Below, one piece after another: positions 1 through 8,702 of a DNA stretch of 64,000 nucleotides. Source of the DNA: Cellulophaga sp. 20_2_10. Lineage in GTDB: Bacteria > Bacteroidota > Bacteroidia > Flavobacteriales > Flavobacteriaceae. The notes beneath the pieces were generated by a model. It searched no databases. It was not told the origin of the DNA and was given only the letters and a program-made list of their open reading frames with translations. Made by a program: the position numbers and the translations under genes. Location of the stretch: assembly GCF_023476645.1 (NCBI RefSeq), contig NZ_JAMCOJ010000007.1:106843-170842 (forward strand), given 5' to 3'. Position 1 is the stretch's first letter, and each line of letters opens with the position of its first letter.

Positions 1-1425
1 ACATCTGCTTTAACCTTTAACAGAATTGGCCGTTTTACTAACGGTACAGGAGATGAAGGCTTTGCTGAAATTAGTGCTTATGACAAGGCTTCTAAAAAGT
101 TATTTGTTGTAAACCCCAAAGAGAATGAGGTGTCGGTTTGGGATTTATCCTCACCAGAATCACCATTAAAATTAACTTCTATTACTTTAAATGGCACACC
201 TAATAGCGTAGCTACTTATAACGGCTTGTTGGCGGTTGCTGTAGAAAACGCAAACAAACAGGCAAACGGACAAATTGCAACCTATAATACAGATACACAA
301 GTTCTGGAGCAATCTTATGCTGCCGGTGCTTTACCAGATATGGTAACTTTTAGTCCAGATGGTAAGTACATAATTTCTGCCAATGAAGGTGAACCTAATG
401 ACGACTATACGGTAGACCCAGAGGGATCAATTACTGTAGTAGATTTAAATAAAAAAGAAGTTGTACAATTAAGCTTTTCAGGTTTTAATAGTCAAGAAGT
501 AGGGAATAACTTTAGAGTGTTTGGTCCTGGAGCAACAGTTGCACAGGATATAGAGCCAGAGTATGTTGCGGTTTCTAAAGACAGCAGGTTTGCCTATGTT
601 TCTTTGCAAGAAAACAACGGTATGGCAGTTGTTAATTTAGTTTCTAAAAGCATTACGCAAGTTTTTGGTTTGGGTGTTAAAGATCATATGTTGTCTGATA
701 ATATGTTAGATGCTAGTAATAAAGATGACATTGTTGGTAATTTTAAAAACTGGCCAATTAAAGGTTTTTATATGCCAGATGCTATAACGTATGCCTCTAT
801 AAACGGAACTGGTTATATTATTTCTGCAAACGAGGGTGACTCTAGAGATTATGATGGCTATTCTGAAGAAGAACGTGTTAAAGATGTAACGTTAGATCCT
901 TCAGTTTTTCCTAATGCTGCGGACCTTCAATTAAATGAAAATTTAGGTCGACTTAAAATTACTACGGCAAATGGTGATATAGATAATGATGGTGATTTTG
1001 ACGAGTTGTATTCATACGGAGCAAGATCTTTTACAATTTGGAATACAGACGGTTCTTTAGTTTTTGATAGTGGTGACGCCATAGGAAGAAAAACATTAGA
1101 AGTTAATCCTGCTTATTTTAATGCAGATGAAGGTGAAGCAGATGGCAGAAGTGATGATAAAGGAGCGGAGCCAGAATCTGTAGCAACTTTAAAAATAGGA
1201 GACGCAACATTATTGTTTGTAGGCTTAGAACGTACAGGTGGTGTGTTGGTTTACGATATTAGTAATCCTGCTGCACCGGAGTACATACATTGGATTTTTA
1301 GTGCGGAAGACATTGCACCAGAAGGACTCTTAACTGTAGCTGCTGAAGATAGTCCGTCTGGAGAAAACTTAGTTATTGTTACCAACGAAGTCTCTAATAC
1401 TGTTTCTATTTACGAGATTAAATAA
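1..1425 (+). CDS. Choice-of-anchor I family secreted beta-propeller protein, 5' truncated by the window edge
   Basis: The frame is open from base 1, so the gene begins upstream; 474 residues are visible. The GTG at 130 is an internal codon, because the frame reads through before it with propeller-like sequence (for example FAEISAYDKASKKLFVV). Repeated blade-like segments carry the family signature NEGEPNDDYTVDPEG near visible residue 130, a second SANEGDSRDY, and a Ca-binding-like DIDNDGDFDE. Proteins of this type in Bacteroidota are exported to the surface or periplasm and are often labelled alkaline phosphatase-like or phytase/esterase-like; I see no phosphatase active site, so activity is unproven. 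It ends in a normal stop with a hairpin terminator 20 bases later. Family assignment is confident, function is not. Confidence 0.75.
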   Translation, partial: TSALTFNRIGRFTNGTGDEGFAEISAYDKASKKLFVVNPKENEVSVWDLSSPESPLKLTSITLNGTPNSVATYNGLLAVAVENANKQANGQIATYNTDTQVLEQSYAAGALPDMVTFSPDGKYIISANEGEPNDDYTVDPEGSITVVDLNKKEVVQLSFSGFNSQEVGNNFRVFGPGATVAQDIEPEYVAVSKDSRFAYVSLQENNGMAVVNLVSKSITQVFGLGVKDHMLSDNMLDASNKDDIVGNFKNWPIKGFYMPDAITYASINGTGYIISANEGDSRDYDGYSEEERVKDVTLDPSVFPNAADLQLNENLGRLKITTANGDIDNDGDFDELYSYGARSFTIWNTDGSLVFDSGDAIGRKTLEVNPAYFNADEGEADGRSDDKGAEPESVATLKIGDATLLFVGLERTGGVLVYDISNPAAPEYIHWIFSAEDIAPEGLLTVAAEDSPSGENLVIVTNEVSNTVSIYEIK

Positions 1426-1447
1426 ATTTTATACGGAGTACAGGTAC

Positions 1448-1494
1448 AAATCCTTAATTTCTACGTAAAGTAGATTTTAAGGATTTTTTGTTTT
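1448..1494 (+). terminator. Intrinsic terminator of the propeller gene
   Basis: A 17-base stem (AAATCCTTAA... pairing with ...TTAAGGATTT, with two mismatches in the middle) closes a 5-base loop and is followed by a T run at 1484-1489 and a second at 1491-1494. It lies about 20 bases after the stop at 1425. Confidence 0.7.
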
Positions 1495-1522
1495 ATTGTG
1501 TTAATTTACTGTAAGTTACCAG

Positions 1523-1586
1523 TACCTTTGTAATTAAGTAATATGATTATAGTTGCTTAACGAGCAAATGTAGCAAGTCCTTTTTT
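1523..1586 (+). promoter_or_regulatory. Orphan -7 element with a possible very short transcript
   Basis: TACCTTTG at 1523-1530 matches the Bacteroidetes -7 consensus TAnnTTTG exactly. No rightward gene follows; only a five-codon ORF (ATG at 1542) and a small hairpin (TTGCT 1553-1557 with AGCAA 1572-1576) ending in TTTTTT at 1581-1586, at the 3' end of the opposing gene. No good -33 TTG lies 19-21 bases upstream. It could be chance or a tiny RNA. Confidence 0.25.
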
Positions 1587-2085
1587 ATACAGAACACTCA
1601 CTAATGGTTTGTTTCATAAACAAATAAAGTTCATTCATTTGTGGTTTTCCTTTTTGTTTTCCAATGCGGCCAAAAGCATATAAAGACACCCATATAAGTG
1701 TCATAAAAAGCATAAAAGAAAGCTGTAAAAAATAAGGCCTGTGCAAAGACCAGTTAGTATATCCCCAAATAGCAAAGACTAGAAATGTTATGGCTATTGC
1801 AAAATGGATAAACATAAAAAAGGTCCATAGTGATGGGTTAGGACCAAAGACACCATATAATTTACAAGATTTAGAATCTATAATATCTAGTTCTAAATGA
1901 AGTTGAGGAGACCAAAAATGAATATCTTTTGGCTTAATCTTTAAAAATATATGTTCGTCTAATCGCTTACAAGTGATAGAATTGTTGTTAGTTTTTTCAA
2001 ATTGATCAAGAATTATCTTGCTTGGTTGGTCCAATTTTAGCTGAAATCTAGGCCTTAAAACGATATCGTTAGGTAGTGTTTTCAT
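1585..2085 (-). CDS. Small two-helix membrane protein, function unknown
   Basis: A 166-residue protein divergent from der. Residues 1-80 look soluble and beta-rich; two hydrophobic helices follow at about 86-108 and 118-138, then a short basic and polar tail (GRIGKQKGKPQ). There is no signal peptide, lipobox or motif I recognise. The layout, soluble N-terminus then a helical hairpin, suggests an inner-membrane protein with a cytoplasmic head. The start ATG at 2085 gives the full hydrophilic domain. Its 77-base divergent spacer with der may hold both promoters. I cannot assign a function. Confidence 0.7.
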   Translation of the reverse strand: MKTLPNDIVLRPRFQLKLDQPSKIILDQFEKTNNNSITCKRLDEHIFLKIKPKDIHFWSPQLHLELDIIDSKSCKLYGVFGPNPSLWTFFMFIHFAIAITFLVFAIWGYTNWSLHRPYFLQLSFMLFMTLIWVSLYAFGRIGKQKGKPQMNELYLFMKQTISECSV

Positions 2086-2138
2086 AATGTAAATAGATAG
2101 TAAACAAAAAGATACTGTTTTTCTTCAGATATTAATAG

Positions 2139-2146
2139 TACTTTTG
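2139..2146 (+). promoter_or_regulatory. der promoter -7 element
   Basis: TACTTTTG matches TAnnTTTG and sits 15 bases before the der ATG at 2162, implying a leader of only about 10 bases. A good -33 TTG is not apparent at the usual distance. Confidence 0.5.
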
Positions 2147-2161
2147 CAAAAAAATAAAAGA

Positions 2162-3466
2162 ATGAGTGCTATTGTTGCCATAGTAGGAAGACCAAATGTA
2201 GGGAAGTCTACTTTTTTTAATAGATTAATTCAACGTAGAGAAGCTATTGTAGACGCCGTTAGTGGTGTTACAAGAGATCGTCACTACGGAAAAAGTGATT
2301 GGAATGGGGTCGAGTTTTCTTTAATAGATACTGGTGGATACGTATTAGGAAGTGATGATGTTTTTGAAGCAGAGATAGATAAGCAGGTAGAACTTGCTAT
2401 AGACGAAGCAGATGCAATTATCTTTATGGTAGACGTAGAGTCTGGCGTAACCGGTATGGATGAAGATGTTGCTGATTTGTTACGTAGAGTAGATAAACCA
2501 ATATTCTTAGTAATAAACAAAGTAGATAATGCAAAAAGAGCACAAGATGCTGTAGAGTTTTATTCACTAGGTTTAGGAGAATACTTTACTATTGCCAGTA
2601 TAAATGGTAGTGGTACAGGAGATTTATTAGATGCCGTTGTTAAAGTACTTCCAGAGAAAGAAATGGAGCAAGATGATTTACCTAGGTTTGCCGTAGTTGG
2701 TAGACCAAATGCAGGTAAATCTTCATTTATAAATGCTTTAATTGGCGAAGAAAGATATATTGTAACAGATATTGCAGGTACTACTAGAGATAGTATAGAT
2801 ACCAAATACAATAGATTTGGATTTGAGTTTAACTTAGTAGATACTGCGGGTATACGTAGAAAAGCGAAGGTAAAAGAAGATTTAGAATTCTATTCTGTAA
2901 TGCGTTCTGTTAGAGCAATAGAACATGCAGATGTTTGTATTTTAATGCTAGATGCTACGCGTGGTTTTGATGGACAAGTAGAAAACATTTTCTGGTTGGC
3001 ACAACGTAATAATAAAGGTGTAGTGATATTAGTAAACAAATGGGATTTGGTTGAAGATAAAGAAACCAATACTATTAAAAAGTATACTACGCGTATTAAG
3101 CAAGCGATAGAGCCTTTTACAGATGTGCCAATTATATTTGTATCTGTGCTTACGAAACAACGTATTTTTAAAGCTATAGAAACTGCTGTTGAGGTGTACA
3201 ACAACAGAGCAAGAAAAGTACAGACACGTAAGTTTAATGACGTTATGTTACCTATTATAGAGAATAATCCGCCACCAGCGTATAAAGGTAAATATGTAAA
3301 AATTAAATTTTGTACACAATTGCCAACGCCTTATCCGCAATTTGCGTTTTTCTGTAATTTACCACAGTATGTGCGTGATCCTTATATGCGTTTCTTAGAA
3401 AATAAACTTAGAGAGAACTTTAATTTTGAAGGAGTTCCTATCTCTGTATTTATGCGTAAGAAGTAA
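2162..3466 (+). CDS. der: Ribosome biogenesis GTPase Der (EngA)
   Basis: A 434-residue tandem-GTPase protein that assists 50S subunit maturation. The first G domain has GRPNVGKS (9-16), DTGG (57-60) and NKVD (119-122). The second has GRPNAGKS (180-187), DTAG (227-230) and NKWD (292-295). A KH-like C-terminal domain follows, ending in a basic tail (VFMRKK). I chose the ATG at 2162 and not the TTG at 2144, because conservation starts at MSAIVAIVG and the TTG overlaps the -7 promoter element. The length matches the usual bacterial Der. It is monocistronic: the next gene is convergent. Very secure call. Confidence 0.97.
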   Translation: MSAIVAIVGRPNVGKSTFFNRLIQRREAIVDAVSGVTRDRHYGKSDWNGVEFSLIDTGGYVLGSDDVFEAEIDKQVELAIDEADAIIFMVDVESGVTGMDEDVADLLRRVDKPIFLVINKVDNAKRAQDAVEFYSLGLGEYFTIASINGSGTGDLLDAVVKVLPEKEMEQDDLPRFAVVGRPNAGKSSFINALIGEERYIVTDIAGTTRDSIDTKYNRFGFEFNLVDTAGIRRKAKVKEDLEFYSVMRSVRAIEHADVCILMLDATRGFDGQVENIFWLAQRNNKGVVILVNKWDLVEDKETNTIKKYTTRIKQAIEPFTDVPIIFVSVLTKQRIFKAIETAVEVYNNRARKVQTRKFNDVMLPIIENNPPPAYKGKYVKIKFCTQLPTPYPQFAFFCNLPQYVRDPYMRFLENKLRENFNFEGVPISVFMRKK

Positions 3467-3486
3467 TTTTATATACTTTAAATACT

Positions 3487-3538
3487 ATTTAGTTGTTAGT
3501 GCTTTATCCTTTAAAGGTAGATGCTCTAACAACTAAAT
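3487..3538. terminator. Possible shared hairpin between der and the LacI-type gene
   Basis: A 13-base perfect inverted repeat (3487-3499 ATTTAGTTGTTAG with 3526-3538) encloses a 26-base loop. The right arm lies inside the last codons of the leftward regulator gene. There is no long T run, so termination in either direction is plausible only. Confidence 0.3.
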
Positions 3539-4529
3539 TTGTTTTTATCTCTATTGTTTTTGTAACTAAATCCTCTACGGGATTTTGTATTTCTTTAATT
3601 AAATAAGTGGTTGCGGTTCTACCCAAACGCTCTCCAGGTTGATCTACAGTGGTTAAACTGGGTGTAATAATTGTAGCGCTTGCAGAATTACTAAAGCCTA
3701 CCACAGCTATTTCTTCGGGTATTTTTATAGAAAATTTGTTTAATGTTTGTATTGCCCCAATTGCTGCATTGTCTGTAATTGCAAAAATGGCATCTGGCCT
3801 TTTCTTTAGACTAAGTAAAACGTTGGTTAACCTTTTACCATTAATAAGAGAAATATCTTCTGTACTTAAAACTAATTTTTCTTTAAGCGGTAAGTTATTC
3901 GCTTCTAAAGCTCGTTTGTAGCCCGCAAATCTTTTTTCGGAGTTATAAGAGTTTTCAGTTTCTTTTAAAATAGCAATTCTTTCTTTGCCTAAACCTATCA
4001 AATGCTGTACTGCATTATAGGCAGCCTCTTCTTCATCTATTACAATTTGTGTACACGGTATTTTGTCAGATACTTTATCAAATAAAACCAAAGGCACGCG
4101 CTGTAACATACTTAGAATTTTATTTACCGAAGATGTTTTTTTTGCCAAAGACATTAAAATACCATCTGCGCCAAACTGTATCATAGTTTGCAACATTTCT
4201 ACTTGTTTTGTTTCATCGTTCTTAGACTCAGAAATAATTACTCTATAACCAGATAATTCGGCTTCATCCAAAATACCCTTTAAAATTGTAGTTGTGTACA
4301 TATGACTAACATTTGGTACAATTACGCCAAGTATATTCGTTTTCTTGGTTCTAAAGCCTTTTGCAAAAAGATTAGGGACGTAGTTTAATTCGTTTGCTAA
4401 TTTTTTAACTCTATCTACAGTATTGGGACTTATATCTGGATGATCATTTAAAGCTCTAGAAACTGTTGATATAGAAATATTTAGCTTTTTGGAAAGCTCT
4501 TTTAGGGTTACAATGTGGTTTTTAGCCAT
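3504..4529 (-). CDS. LacI/GalR-family transcriptional regulator
   Basis: A 341-residue sugar-type repressor. The N-terminal helix-turn-helix (VTLKELSKKLNISISTVSRA, then LNDHPDIS) is followed by a hinge (LNYVPNLFAKGFR) and a periplasmic-binding-protein-like effector domain (ILGVIVPNVSHMYTTTILKG onward, including VVGFSNSA). I place the start at the ATG at 4529 (MAKNHIVTLKEL); an in-frame TTG at 4553 would add eight residues outside the family. It is divergent from the TonB receptor-hydrolase-symporter-kinase cluster, with two LacI-type palindromes between them. It therefore very probably controls that cluster and perhaps itself. The effector is not known; a glycosylglycerate or its product is the obvious candidate. 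Confidence 0.92.
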   Translation of the reverse strand: MAKNHIVTLKELSKKLNISISTVSRALNDHPDISPNTVDRVKKLANELNYVPNLFAKGFRTKKTNILGVIVPNVSHMYTTTILKGILDEAELSGYRVIISESKNDETKQVEMLQTMIQFGADGILMSLAKKTSSVNKILSMLQRVPLVLFDKVSDKIPCTQIVIDEEEAAYNAVQHLIGLGKERIAILKETENSYNSEKRFAGYKRALEANNLPLKEKLVLSTEDISLINGKRLTNVLLSLKKRPDAIFAITDNAAIGAIQTLNKFSIKIPEEIAVVGFSNSASATIITPSLTTVDQPGERLGRTATTYLIKEIQNPVEDLVTKTIEIKTNLVVRASTFKG

Positions 4530-4573
4530 TTTAAGATACTTTTTGTAGGTCAATATACATAAAAAAAATACAT

Positions 4574-4598
4574 TGCAAACGTTACCGCAAACGTTTGC
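4574..4598. promoter_or_regulatory. Twin LacI-type operator
   Basis: A perfect 12-base palindrome, GCAAACGTTTGC (4587-4598), is directly preceded by a near copy, GCAAACGTTACC (4575-4586), 12 bases away centre to centre. The central CG and the GCAAACG half-sites are typical of LacI/GalR operators. The site lies between the divergent regulator (start 4529) and the receptor gene (start 4715). Confidence 0.75.
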
Positions 4599-4714
4599 AT
4601 AGTTTTATGCTAATAAAATCACTAAATAATTACATTAATCTCCATAAATTTATATAATAATTACAAATTACGTAATAGCAACCAACAAACTTAATATTAA
4701 TAAAAATCAAGAAA

Positions 4715-7309
4715 ATGAAAAACTTAATTTTTGCAATTGCATTAGTTTTTAGCAGTACGGGAGTGTTTGGGCAAACCGACATTTCTGGTACAGTTAAAGA
4801 TTCGGACGGAGTTCCAGTAGATGGTGCCAATATTATTATAAAGGGCACAACAGAAGGTACAACATCAGATTTTGATGGTAATTATACATTGTCAACTAGT
4901 TTAAGTGGGTCTCAAATTGTAAGAGTATCTTATATAGGATACACTACAATAGAAAAAACAATAAACTTATCTGGTGGCAAAGCAGTTTTAAATATTGTGT
5001 TAAGCACAGATGGTCAGCAGTTAGATGAGGTTTTGTTAACAGCAACATCAACAAGAAGGTCTCAGAAAGAAACACCTTTGTCTGTTACTTCTTTAGGCGC
5101 AAAGCAGTTGGCAAAAGTAAATACAAGTAGCCAAGCAGATGTGTTACGTAGTGTACCGGGTATTACCGCAGAAGGTGGTGGTGGTGAGGTTGCATCTAAT
5201 ATTTTTGTAAGAGGTTTGCCTTCTGGTGGGCAATATCAATTTAACCCATTACAAATAGATGGTATGCCGGTGTTAAGTACATTTGGGTTAAACTCATCTG
5301 CTCATGATGTATATTTTAGAAACGATATTGGTATAAAGAGTTTGGAGTTTGTACGTGGTGGTTCTTCTATATTATATGGTGTAGGTTCTGTTGCGGGTAT
5401 TATTAACTATACGAGTATTACAGGTACAGTAGATCAAAAAACAACATTAAGAACAGAAGTTGGTAGCAATTCTAGATATAAAGCAGATTTTGTTACAAGT
5501 GGTCCTTTAGGAGGCGAAGATTCTAATACGTTTTATGCGCTTTCTGGTTTTTATAGATATGATGAGGGTCCAATTATTACGGGTTTGCCAACAGAAGGTT
5601 TTCAGTTAAGAGGTAATATTAAACACGTAACAGAAAAAGGATCATTTACACTTTCTGGTCAATATATAGACGATCAAGTACAATTTTTCTTGCCTTACCC
5701 ATTAGAAGGTGGTTCTAGAAAAAGACCAACAGGTAATAATGGTGATGAGATTTTTACATTACAAACAGCAGATGCACAAGATATATCTTACCAAACTCCA
5801 AACGGAGTGTATACTTCTCCTATAGAAGATGGTGTGTCTACCAAAGGGTCTTACATTATGGCCGACTTTAAACACAGGTTTGATGATGATTTAAAATTAG
5901 ATGCAAAATTACGTTACTCTAAATACGAGCATCAATTTAATTTATTTTTAGACGGAAGTGGAGTAGGCGGAGCAAAAGTAGTAGAAACACAACAAGAGTA
6001 TTTAGATGCAAGAGGTTTGGCAAGTGGAGATTTTACATATTTAAACGGTCAGCCTTTAGCAGCAGATGCATTACTTTTTGAAAACAGAATTTTAGATAGA
6101 GATAGACCATTAAAAGAGTTAATGGCAGATATTAAATTAACAAAATCTGTAGGGGTGCACAACCTTACTTTAGGTACTTTTTTATCTAGATCAGAAGCAG
6201 GAGATTTTAATGTAATTACTAGGTATTTAGGAGAATACAATAACAGGCCTAGTTTGGTAAATGTTTCGGATTATAGTGTAAACGGGGTTACAAACAGAGG
6301 TTTAGCGTATACAAACAGAAATATTTCTAGTAATAAAGTAGCTGTTTTTCTTGCAGATGAAATTAAGTTAGATCGTTGGAATTTAGATTTTGGTATTAGA
6401 TATGAAAGAGCATCAGGAGATATAGAAAACGAAGGAACAGATTCTTACTTGGTTGATAATACAGGTATAGCAGGTCTAGATAATGTAGCTTGGGGTAACG
6501 GTAGTTACACAAGAGGTCACGTTTATGCAGATGATTTTGCAGTGGCACTAGCTGCTTTGTATAAGGTAAATGATGATTTAAGTGTCTATGGTAACTTTTC
6601 TAGAGGCTATTTTTTCCCAGAATTAAGAGGTACAAAGTTCGATAATTTTGGAAATCCTTCTTCTTACGATACAGAAGAAATTCTTCAAGGAGAATTAGGT
6701 GTTAAGTATGGTATTCCTGGTTTTTCTGCAACAGCAGCATTGTATAATGTTGGTTTAAAGGATAGAAGGTCTGTAAGTTTTATAAATGCACCAGGTGGTG
6801 GTTTTATAGAAGATGTAGATAAGCAAGATACGAATACGTATGGTATAGAAGGTACTTGGAACTGGGGCTTTGCAGATAATTTTGCCTTTACAGGATCTTT
6901 TACATATCAAAATCACGAAATAACAAAATCAGAGAACGATCCAACTATAGAAGGTAACGAACTAAGAAGACAGCCAAAAGTAATAAGCGCTTTAGGTATT
7001 AGTTTTGATGACTCTAAGCTAGATGCTAATTTTGATTACAACTACACGGGTAAAAAATTCTCTAACGAGACAAATACAATAGAATTAGATGCTATAGGTA
7101 TAGCAAACTTTAATTTAGGGTATACTTTTAGTTTAAGTGAAGACGGAGAAACGTTACGAATAGGTACACAGGTATTTAATCTTTTTGATTCTGACGGAAT
7201 TACAGAAGGTTCTCCAAGGTTGGGTAACAACCAAACAGATGAAGAGTTCTTTGTTGGTCGTCCTGTATTGCCAACAAGAGTGTTCTTTAACGCAACATTC
7301 AATTTTTAA
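4715..7309 (+). CDS. TonB-dependent outer-membrane receptor of the glycosylglycerate cluster
   Basis: An 864-residue outer-membrane active transporter. Residues 1-19 form a signal peptide (ending SSTGVFG before QTDISG). A CarboxypepD_reg-like domain (GTVKDSDGVPVDGANIIIKG) covers about 22-105. The plug follows from about 115 (RSQKETPLSVTSLGAKQL, IFVRGLPSGGQ, FVRGGSSILYGVGSVAGIIN), then a 22-strand-type barrel ending in VFFNATFNF with terminal Phe. The plug is of the siderophore/FecA-like type, not the SusC type, and no SusD gene is adjacent, which suits a small solute. It is the first gene after the twin operator; the hydrolase gene starts 82 bases downstream, after a strong stem-loop. The substrate is inferred only from its neighbours. 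Confidence 0.9.
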   Translation: MKNLIFAIALVFSSTGVFGQTDISGTVKDSDGVPVDGANIIIKGTTEGTTSDFDGNYTLSTSLSGSQIVRVSYIGYTTIEKTINLSGGKAVLNIVLSTDGQQLDEVLLTATSTRRSQKETPLSVTSLGAKQLAKVNTSSQADVLRSVPGITAEGGGGEVASNIFVRGLPSGGQYQFNPLQIDGMPVLSTFGLNSSAHDVYFRNDIGIKSLEFVRGGSSILYGVGSVAGIINYTSITGTVDQKTTLRTEVGSNSRYKADFVTSGPLGGEDSNTFYALSGFYRYDEGPIITGLPTEGFQLRGNIKHVTEKGSFTLSGQYIDDQVQFFLPYPLEGGSRKRPTGNNGDEIFTLQTADAQDISYQTPNGVYTSPIEDGVSTKGSYIMADFKHRFDDDLKLDAKLRYSKYEHQFNLFLDGSGVGGAKVVETQQEYLDARGLASGDFTYLNGQPLAADALLFENRILDRDRPLKELMADIKLTKSVGVHNLTLGTFLSRSEAGDFNVITRYLGEYNNRPSLVNVSDYSVNGVTNRGLAYTNRNISSNKVAVFLADEIKLDRWNLDFGIRYERASGDIENEGTDSYLVDNTGIAGLDNVAWGNGSYTRGHVYADDFAVALAALYKVNDDLSVYGNFSRGYFFPELRGTKFDNFGNPSSYDTEEILQGELGVKYGIPGFSATAALYNVGLKDRRSVSFINAPGGGFIEDVDKQDTNTYGIEGTWNWGFADNFAFTGSFTYQNHEITKSENDPTIEGNELRRQPKVISALGISFDDSKLDANFDYNYTGKKFSNETNTIELDAIGIANFNLGYTFSLSEDGETLRIGTQVFNLFDSDGITEGSPRLGNNQTDEEFFVGRPVLPTRVFFNATFNF

Positions 7310-7339
7310 GTTAGTAGTTTTTTTGTTTATAATTATGAC

Positions 7340-7376
7340 AAACACATTAGCGGAGGTCAGTGCCGCTAGTGTGTTT
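7340..7376 (+). promoter_or_regulatory. Intercistronic stem-loop between receptor and hydrolase
   Basis: A 14-base-pair stem with one G-U pair (AAACACATTAGCGG 7340-7353 with CCGCTAGTGTGTTT 7363-7376) and a 9-base loop. No T run follows. It sits in the 81-base gap after the receptor stop and ends 14 bases before the hydrolase ATG, so it could stabilise receptor mRNA, act as a partial attenuator or set relative expression. Confidence 0.6.
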
Positions 7377-7390
7377 AATACAACAGTTTT

Positions 7391-8692
7391 ATGAAAGAGA
7401 AGTTAATATTACAAGCCATTAGAGTATTAGAAGATAATTTCCAAGAAGGAGGTTTTACGATACCTTGTAAAGGATTGTATCCTTTTCAATGGAAGTGGGA
7501 TAGTGGTTTTATAGCTATAGGGCAGGCATATTATGATGCCTCAAAAGCAAAGCAAGAAATAGCAACCTTGTTAGATGCACAATGGGATAATGGTTTTATA
7601 CCGCATATTGTTTTTCATAACGAAAGCGATACCTATTTTCCAGGGGCAGATGTACATAGGTCAGATTTAAGTCCGGTTGCATCAAAAAAATATAAATCTA
7701 CAGGGATGACACAACCCCCTGTAACGGGTTTTGTGTTAGAAAAAATGTACAGTATTGCAGATGATAAAAAAGATATGTTTGCATTTGTAAAATCTCAAAT
7801 AGATAAGGTTTATGAAAACCACAACTATTTTTACAAAAATAGAGACGTAAATAATGAAGGTTTGGTGTTTATATATCACAATTGGGAATCTGGCACAGAT
7901 AATTCACCTATTTGGGATGATATCTGGACAACAATGAATCCGCCAGAATATACTTTTGAGCGCAGAGATACAACTCACGTAGATGCTTCTCAGAGGCCTA
8001 GTAAAAGAGAATATGATCATTACCTCTACATTATAGAAATAGCTAAGGAGAACAACTATAACGATGCTAAAATAGCAGAGTTATCTCCTTTTTTAGTTAT
8101 AGATCCGTTGTTTAATGCAATGTTAATTAAATCGAACCAAGCTTTAATTAATTTATACATCCGTATTGGTGGTAACGAGGATAAAATTGCCCAATTAAAA
8201 AAATGGCAAGCAAAAAGTATAGCAAGCTTTAATTCTAAATTGTGGGATGATAAGTTAGGAGCTTATGTGCATTACGATTTAAGAAAAGATGCGCCTATTA
8301 GTTTTGTAAGTTCTTCTTCTTTTGCGCCTTTATATGCAAACATACCTAGCCAAGAAAGAGCAGATGTGTTAGTGCAAACAATGATGACTAAGTTTGGAGG
8401 AGAAGATAAGTATTTATGTGCTTCTTTTGATCCGGAAAGCGATCGTTTTGATCCTAAAAAATATTGGAGAGGACCTGTTTGGATTAATATGAATTGGATA
8501 TTATTCTACGGATTAAAAAATTACGGACACACAGATATTGCAAATCGTGTTAAAGAAGATTCTATAGAACTTATAGAGAAATATGGTTTTTATGAGTACT
8601 TTAATTGTAAAAAAGGAACAGAGAATGCTGGCTATGGTGGAGATGATTTTTCTTGGAGTGCAGCATTGCTAATAGACTTACTAAATAACTAA
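7391..8692 (+). CDS. GH63-like glycoside hydrolase, probable mannosylglycerate/glucosylglycerate hydrolase
   Basis: A 433-residue (alpha/alpha)6-barrel enzyme with no signal peptide, so cytoplasmic. Motifs: FQWKWDSGF (32-40), QWDNGFIPHIVF (64-75), NWESGTDNSPIWDD (164-177), with Asp170 as candidate general acid, KYWRGPVWINMNW (357-369), GFYEYF (399-404), with Glu402 as candidate base, and FSWSAA (420-425). Size and motifs fit the short GH63 enzymes that hydrolyse mannosylglycerate or glucosylglycerate in Thermus, Rubrobacter and mycobacteria, which are about 420-450 residues; GH63 glucosidases of the YgjK type are far longer. A glycerate kinase gene two positions downstream strongly supports glycerate as a product. 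Which sugar is bound cannot be read from sequence alone. A generic trehalase-like or amylo-glucosidase label is the alternative. Confidence 0.75.
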   Translation: MKEKLILQAIRVLEDNFQEGGFTIPCKGLYPFQWKWDSGFIAIGQAYYDASKAKQEIATLLDAQWDNGFIPHIVFHNESDTYFPGADVHRSDLSPVASKKYKSTGMTQPPVTGFVLEKMYSIADDKKDMFAFVKSQIDKVYENHNYFYKNRDVNNEGLVFIYHNWESGTDNSPIWDDIWTTMNPPEYTFERRDTTHVDASQRPSKREYDHYLYIIEIAKENNYNDAKIAELSPFLVIDPLFNAMLIKSNQALINLYIRIGGNEDKIAQLKKWQAKSIASFNSKLWDDKLGAYVHYDLRKDAPISFVSSSSFAPLYANIPSQERADVLVQTMMTKFGGEDKYLCASFDPESDRFDPKKYWRGPVWINMNWILFYGLKNYGHTDIANRVKEDSIELIEKYGFYEYFNCKKGTENAGYGGDDFSWSAALLIDLLNN

Positions 8693-8702
8693 ACCAAATA
8701 TA

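Noticed and set aside
130..132. GTG as start of the first gene
   Set aside because: The same frame is open and protein-like back to base 1, so the gene starts upstream of the window.
2144..2161. TTG start for der
   Set aside because: It overlaps the -7 promoter element and adds six residues outside the conserved N-terminus.
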